From JBCBSK01 sp039819185 (GTDB lineage: Bacteria > Pseudomonadota > Alphaproteobacteria > Rhizobiales > Tepidamorphaceae): DNA of 25,431 bases. The stretch lies in the NCBI GenBank assembly GCA_039819185.1, contig JBCBSK010000037.1, positions 1-25,431 on the forward strand, given 5' to 3'. Position numbers and translations under genes: made by a program. The notes beneath the pieces were generated by a model. The model was not told the DNA's origin. It did no database searches and saw nothing but the letters and a program-made list of their open reading frames with translations. Positions 23,480 through 25,431 of this stretch are shown here, piece after piece; within the stretch, counting starts at the first letter, position 1; every line of letters begins with the position of its first letter.

Positions 23480-24064
23480 TCAAAACGGTAGCCCGAAGCC
23501 TTCACCGGGCATCGGCATGTTCTCGCCCAGCATGTTTGCCGGAAGGTCCATCACCTGAACGCCTTCTGGTGGGCCGAAGCTCGCACCGTCCTGCGGTGCG
23601 CGGTCGATATTGACGAGTTGCGCAACGCCGCCATCGAAGCGGCTTTCAAGCGGGATGCCGTCGTCGGAGACGCAGACCTCTGCGTCATTGGCCGTCCATA
23701 TCGTGCAGGCCTCGCCATTGACCTCTTCGCGGCGGCCTGTATTCGTTGCGTCCGCGGTCAACTCTTCCTGGGGGATCGTCATGCGCATCGCCATCCCCGG
23801 CATGGCGCTGGTCCACATGATCATCTCACCGCTCTCCATGCGACGGATGGCGTTCATTTCCATACCCTCGGCGGACACGAAGATTGCCATGACCGGTTCC
23901 TCGACCGAATAGCGCATGGTCATGGACTGGATCATGTCACCGCTGCCGTCCTGAAGCTGCCAGTCACCCTGAAAGTCGACCTGAGGCAGAGGAGGGCTTT
24001 CGGCTTGGACGGGGGCGGTCAGCAAGACGCCCAATAGGGCGAGGAACATGAGACGAAGACGCAT
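23480..24064 (-). CDS. Secreted protein of unknown function, first gene of paralogous pair
   Basis: 194 residues from ATG 24064 with a GGAG ribosome site. The signal peptide MRLRLMFLALLGVLLTAPVQA is clear, so it is periplasmic. The domain has DWQLQDGSGDMIQSMTMRYS, a methionine-rich middle (MEMNAIRRMESGEMIMW, MPGMAMRM), and the Cys pair VNGEACTIWTANDAEVCVSDDGIPLES, which would suit a disulfide. A tail PEGVQVMDLPANMLGENMPMPGEGFGLPF is methionine-rich and possibly flexible. It converges on no gene and is divergent from meaB. The next gene begins within 12 bases of this stop, so the two are one operon. The methionine content might suggest metal (copper) contact, but this is a guess. Confidence 0.8.
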   Translation of the reverse strand: MRLRLMFLALLGVLLTAPVQAESPPLPQVDFQGDWQLQDGSGDMIQSMTMRYSVEEPVMAIFVSAEGMEMNAIRRMESGEMIMWTSAMPGMAMRMTIPQEELTADATNTGRREEVNGEACTIWTANDAEVCVSDDGIPLESRFDGGVAQLVNIDRAPQDGASFGPPEGVQVMDLPANMLGENMPMPGEGFGLPF

Positions 24065-24183
24065 GGCGATCTCCAACTTTGGATGGACTGCGGACGGACA
24101 ACGCCATCATGCGCATGAAAGATGTGGATTCCAAGACAGTCCTGATCTTGCGTTAATGCTCTGAAGCCGGCTAGCTCGGCAAC

Positions 24184-25194
24184 ATGACAGAACATCCCAA
24201 GCAACCTGTTCTGCCGGGCGGCGTAACACTGGACCATCTCGCCGCAGGCATCGTGGACGGCGACCGCACAAGTCTCGCCCGTGGCATCACGCTCGTCGAA
24301 TCCACGCGCTCCGACCACCGCCGCCTCGCTGCAGAGTTGTTGCAAATCCTTTTGCCACGTTCGGGTCAAGCCGTGCGGGTTGGCATCAGCGGCGTACCGG
24401 GTGTCGGTAAATCGACAACGATCGAACAGTTCGGCTCCAATCTCACGGCCCAAGGCCACAAGGTTGCAGTGCTCGCGGTCGATCCATCGTCCTCGCGTTC
24501 CGGCGGCTCGATTCTCGGCGACAAGACGCGCATGGCGAGGCTGTCGCTTGATGAAAACGCCTATGTCCGGCCGTCCCCCTCGGGGGGGACACTCGGCGGC
24601 GTCGCGGCCAAAACGCGCGAAACCATGCTGCTCTGCGAAGCGGCTGGATTTGACGTCGTCATCATCGAGACCGTCGGCACGGGCCAATCCGAGACGGCCG
24701 TTGCCGATATGGTCGATGTTTTCGTTGTGCTTATGCTGCCGGGCGCCGGGGACGACTTGCAGGGCATCAAGAAAGGCATCATCGAGCGCGCCGATATCAT
24801 CGCCGTCAACAAGTCCGATGGCGCGAATGAGCGCCGGGCGCGCGAGGCTGCATCAGACCTTCAGGCGGCTCTGCGTATCCTACAGCCTGTCTCTGACGGC
24901 TGGACGACACCGGTTCTGTGCATTTCTGGCCTGGCTGATATTGGCCTCGACACGCTGTGGCAGACCATCTCGGATCACCGCGCAACGCTGCGAGAAACCA
25001 GCGGCTTCGAGGCCCGTCGTAGCGCGCAGCAGGTCAGTTGGATGTGGACGATGATCGATGACCGGCTGCGTGGCGAACTCCGCAAGACACCACAGCGGCG
25101 TGAGCGACTGCGCCAACTCGAAGAAGCTGTGCGCGACGGAGCACGGGCACCGTCCGCAGCCGTTGAGGATATGCTGCAGATGATCGGGCTATGA
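24184..25194 (+). CDS. meaB: Methylmalonyl-CoA mutase-associated GTPase MeaB (ArgK family)
   Basis: 336-residue G3E-type P-loop GTPase that loads adenosylcobalamin into methylmalonyl-CoA mutase and guards it against inactivation. Motifs are the P-loop GVPGVGKST (70-78), VDPSSSRSGGSILGDKTRM (100-117), ETVGTGQSE (162-170) and the guanine-base motif NKSD (209-212). The C-terminal dimerisation arm (about 265-336) ends in ARAPSAAVEDMLQMIGL. Length is normal. No strong ribosome site precedes ATG 24184. It lies about 2.1 kb after mutB, separated from it by the SDR gene and the oppositely oriented secreted pair. Confidence 0.96.
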   Translation: MTEHPKQPVLPGGVTLDHLAAGIVDGDRTSLARGITLVESTRSDHRRLAAELLQILLPRSGQAVRVGISGVPGVGKSTTIEQFGSNLTAQGHKVAVLAVDPSSSRSGGSILGDKTRMARLSLDENAYVRPSPSGGTLGGVAAKTRETMLLCEAAGFDVVIIETVGTGQSETAVADMVDVFVVLMLPGAGDDLQGIKKGIIERADIIAVNKSDGANERRAREAASDLQAALRILQPVSDGWTTPVLCISGLADIGLDTLWQTISDHRATLRETSGFEARRSAQQVSWMWTMIDDRLRGELRKTPQRRERLRQLEEAVRDGARAPSAAVEDMLQMIGL

Positions 25195-25246
25195 GCCCAA
25201 ACGCGTCTGGCTCAGACGGCTTCAACGAAAGACCTGATTGCCACTC

Positions 25247-25431
25247 TCAGAAGAAGGCCTGCAGTCCTGTTTGAGCGCGTCCGAGGATGAGGGCGTGGAT
25301 GTCATGTGTGCCCTCGTATGTGTTGACGGTTTCGAGGTTCTGGGCGTGGCGCATGACATGGTATTCGATCTGAATGCCGTTGCCACCGTGCATGTCCCGT
25401 GCCTGGCGCGCAATATCAAGGGCCTTGCCGC
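25247..25431 (-). CDS. gcdH: Glutaryl-CoA dehydrogenase, C-terminal part
   Basis: The last 61 codons of an acyl-CoA dehydrogenase gene; it runs off the right edge. It reads GKALDIARQARDMHGGNGI, then EYHVMRHAQNLETVNTYEGTHDIHALILGRAQTGL. The ETVNTYEGTHDIHALILGRAQTG stretch is characteristic of glutaryl-CoA dehydrogenase, which converts glutaryl-CoA to crotonyl-CoA in lysine and tryptophan breakdown, using FAD. The catalytic Glu lies in the TYEGTHD motif. It converges with meaB, 52 bases between stops. Only the C-terminus is visible, so the function assignment rests on that motif. Confidence 0.85.
   Translation of the reverse strand, partial: GKALDIARQARDMHGGNGIQIEYHVMRHAQNLETVNTYEGTHDIHALILGRAQTGLQAFF

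Noticed and set aside
25222..25419. 65-codon minus-strand frame at the right edge
   Set aside because: It is a frame-shifted shadow of the glutaryl-CoA dehydrogenase C-terminus, which reads clearly in the adjacent frame.

Overview
The window (25,431 bases, GC-rich) looks like ordinary chromosomal DNA of an alphaproteobacterium, most likely of the order Hyphomicrobiales (Rhizobiales). The pointers are a Rhizobium etli-type L-asparaginase, a twin-arginine-exported beta-helix repeat protein (TIGR03808-like), small DUF1127, DUF1194 and DUF4332 proteins, a GcvA-like LysR regulator, and intergenic palindromic repeats with the gcaattcc...ggaattgc ends common in this order. I found no tRNA, rRNA, insertion sequence, phage gene or CRISPR array. 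Genes are dense and on both strands. This placement is inferred from protein families read by eye, not from a database search.

Left part (1-7,312): a truncated L,D-transpeptidase lipoprotein on the minus strand; a lone coxG-like gene; a small conserved hypothetical gene; an asparaginase; an SCP-x-type thiolase; a DUF1127/cupin gene pair joined by an ATGA overlap; a divergent LysR regulator with a cluster of short inverted repeats between them; and the exported beta-helix protein.

Middle (7,313-17,767): iron-type superoxide dismutase followed by a palindromic repeat and a strong intrinsic terminator; a CorA-type metal transporter; an LprI/DUF1311-like secreted protein; a DUF2892 membrane protein that overlaps tail-to-tail with a DUF1194 (von Willebrand A-like) secreted protein; a branched-chain aminotransferase; a cytochrome c' plus diheme cytochrome c pair; two tandem copies of a palindromic repeat; an M20 peptidase behind a HerA/YjgR-like ATPase; a glycine-rich small protein of unknown function; and a DUF4332 helix-hairpin-helix protein.

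Right part (17,852-25,431): the methylmalonyl-CoA mutase locus. mutA and mutB are followed by an SDR-family gene that lacks the usual Tyr/Lys pair. Two overlapping secreted paralogues of unknown function lie on the minus strand, and then comes meaB, the mutase-protecting GTPase. The window ends in the C-terminal part of a glutaryl-CoA dehydrogenase gene. With the thiolase and the aminotransferase, the main metabolic theme is acyl-CoA, branched-chain amino acid and propionate breakdown. The least explained items are the paired secreted proteins inside the mutase locus, the atypical SDR, the operator-like repeats beside the LysR gene, and the nested palindromic repeats.
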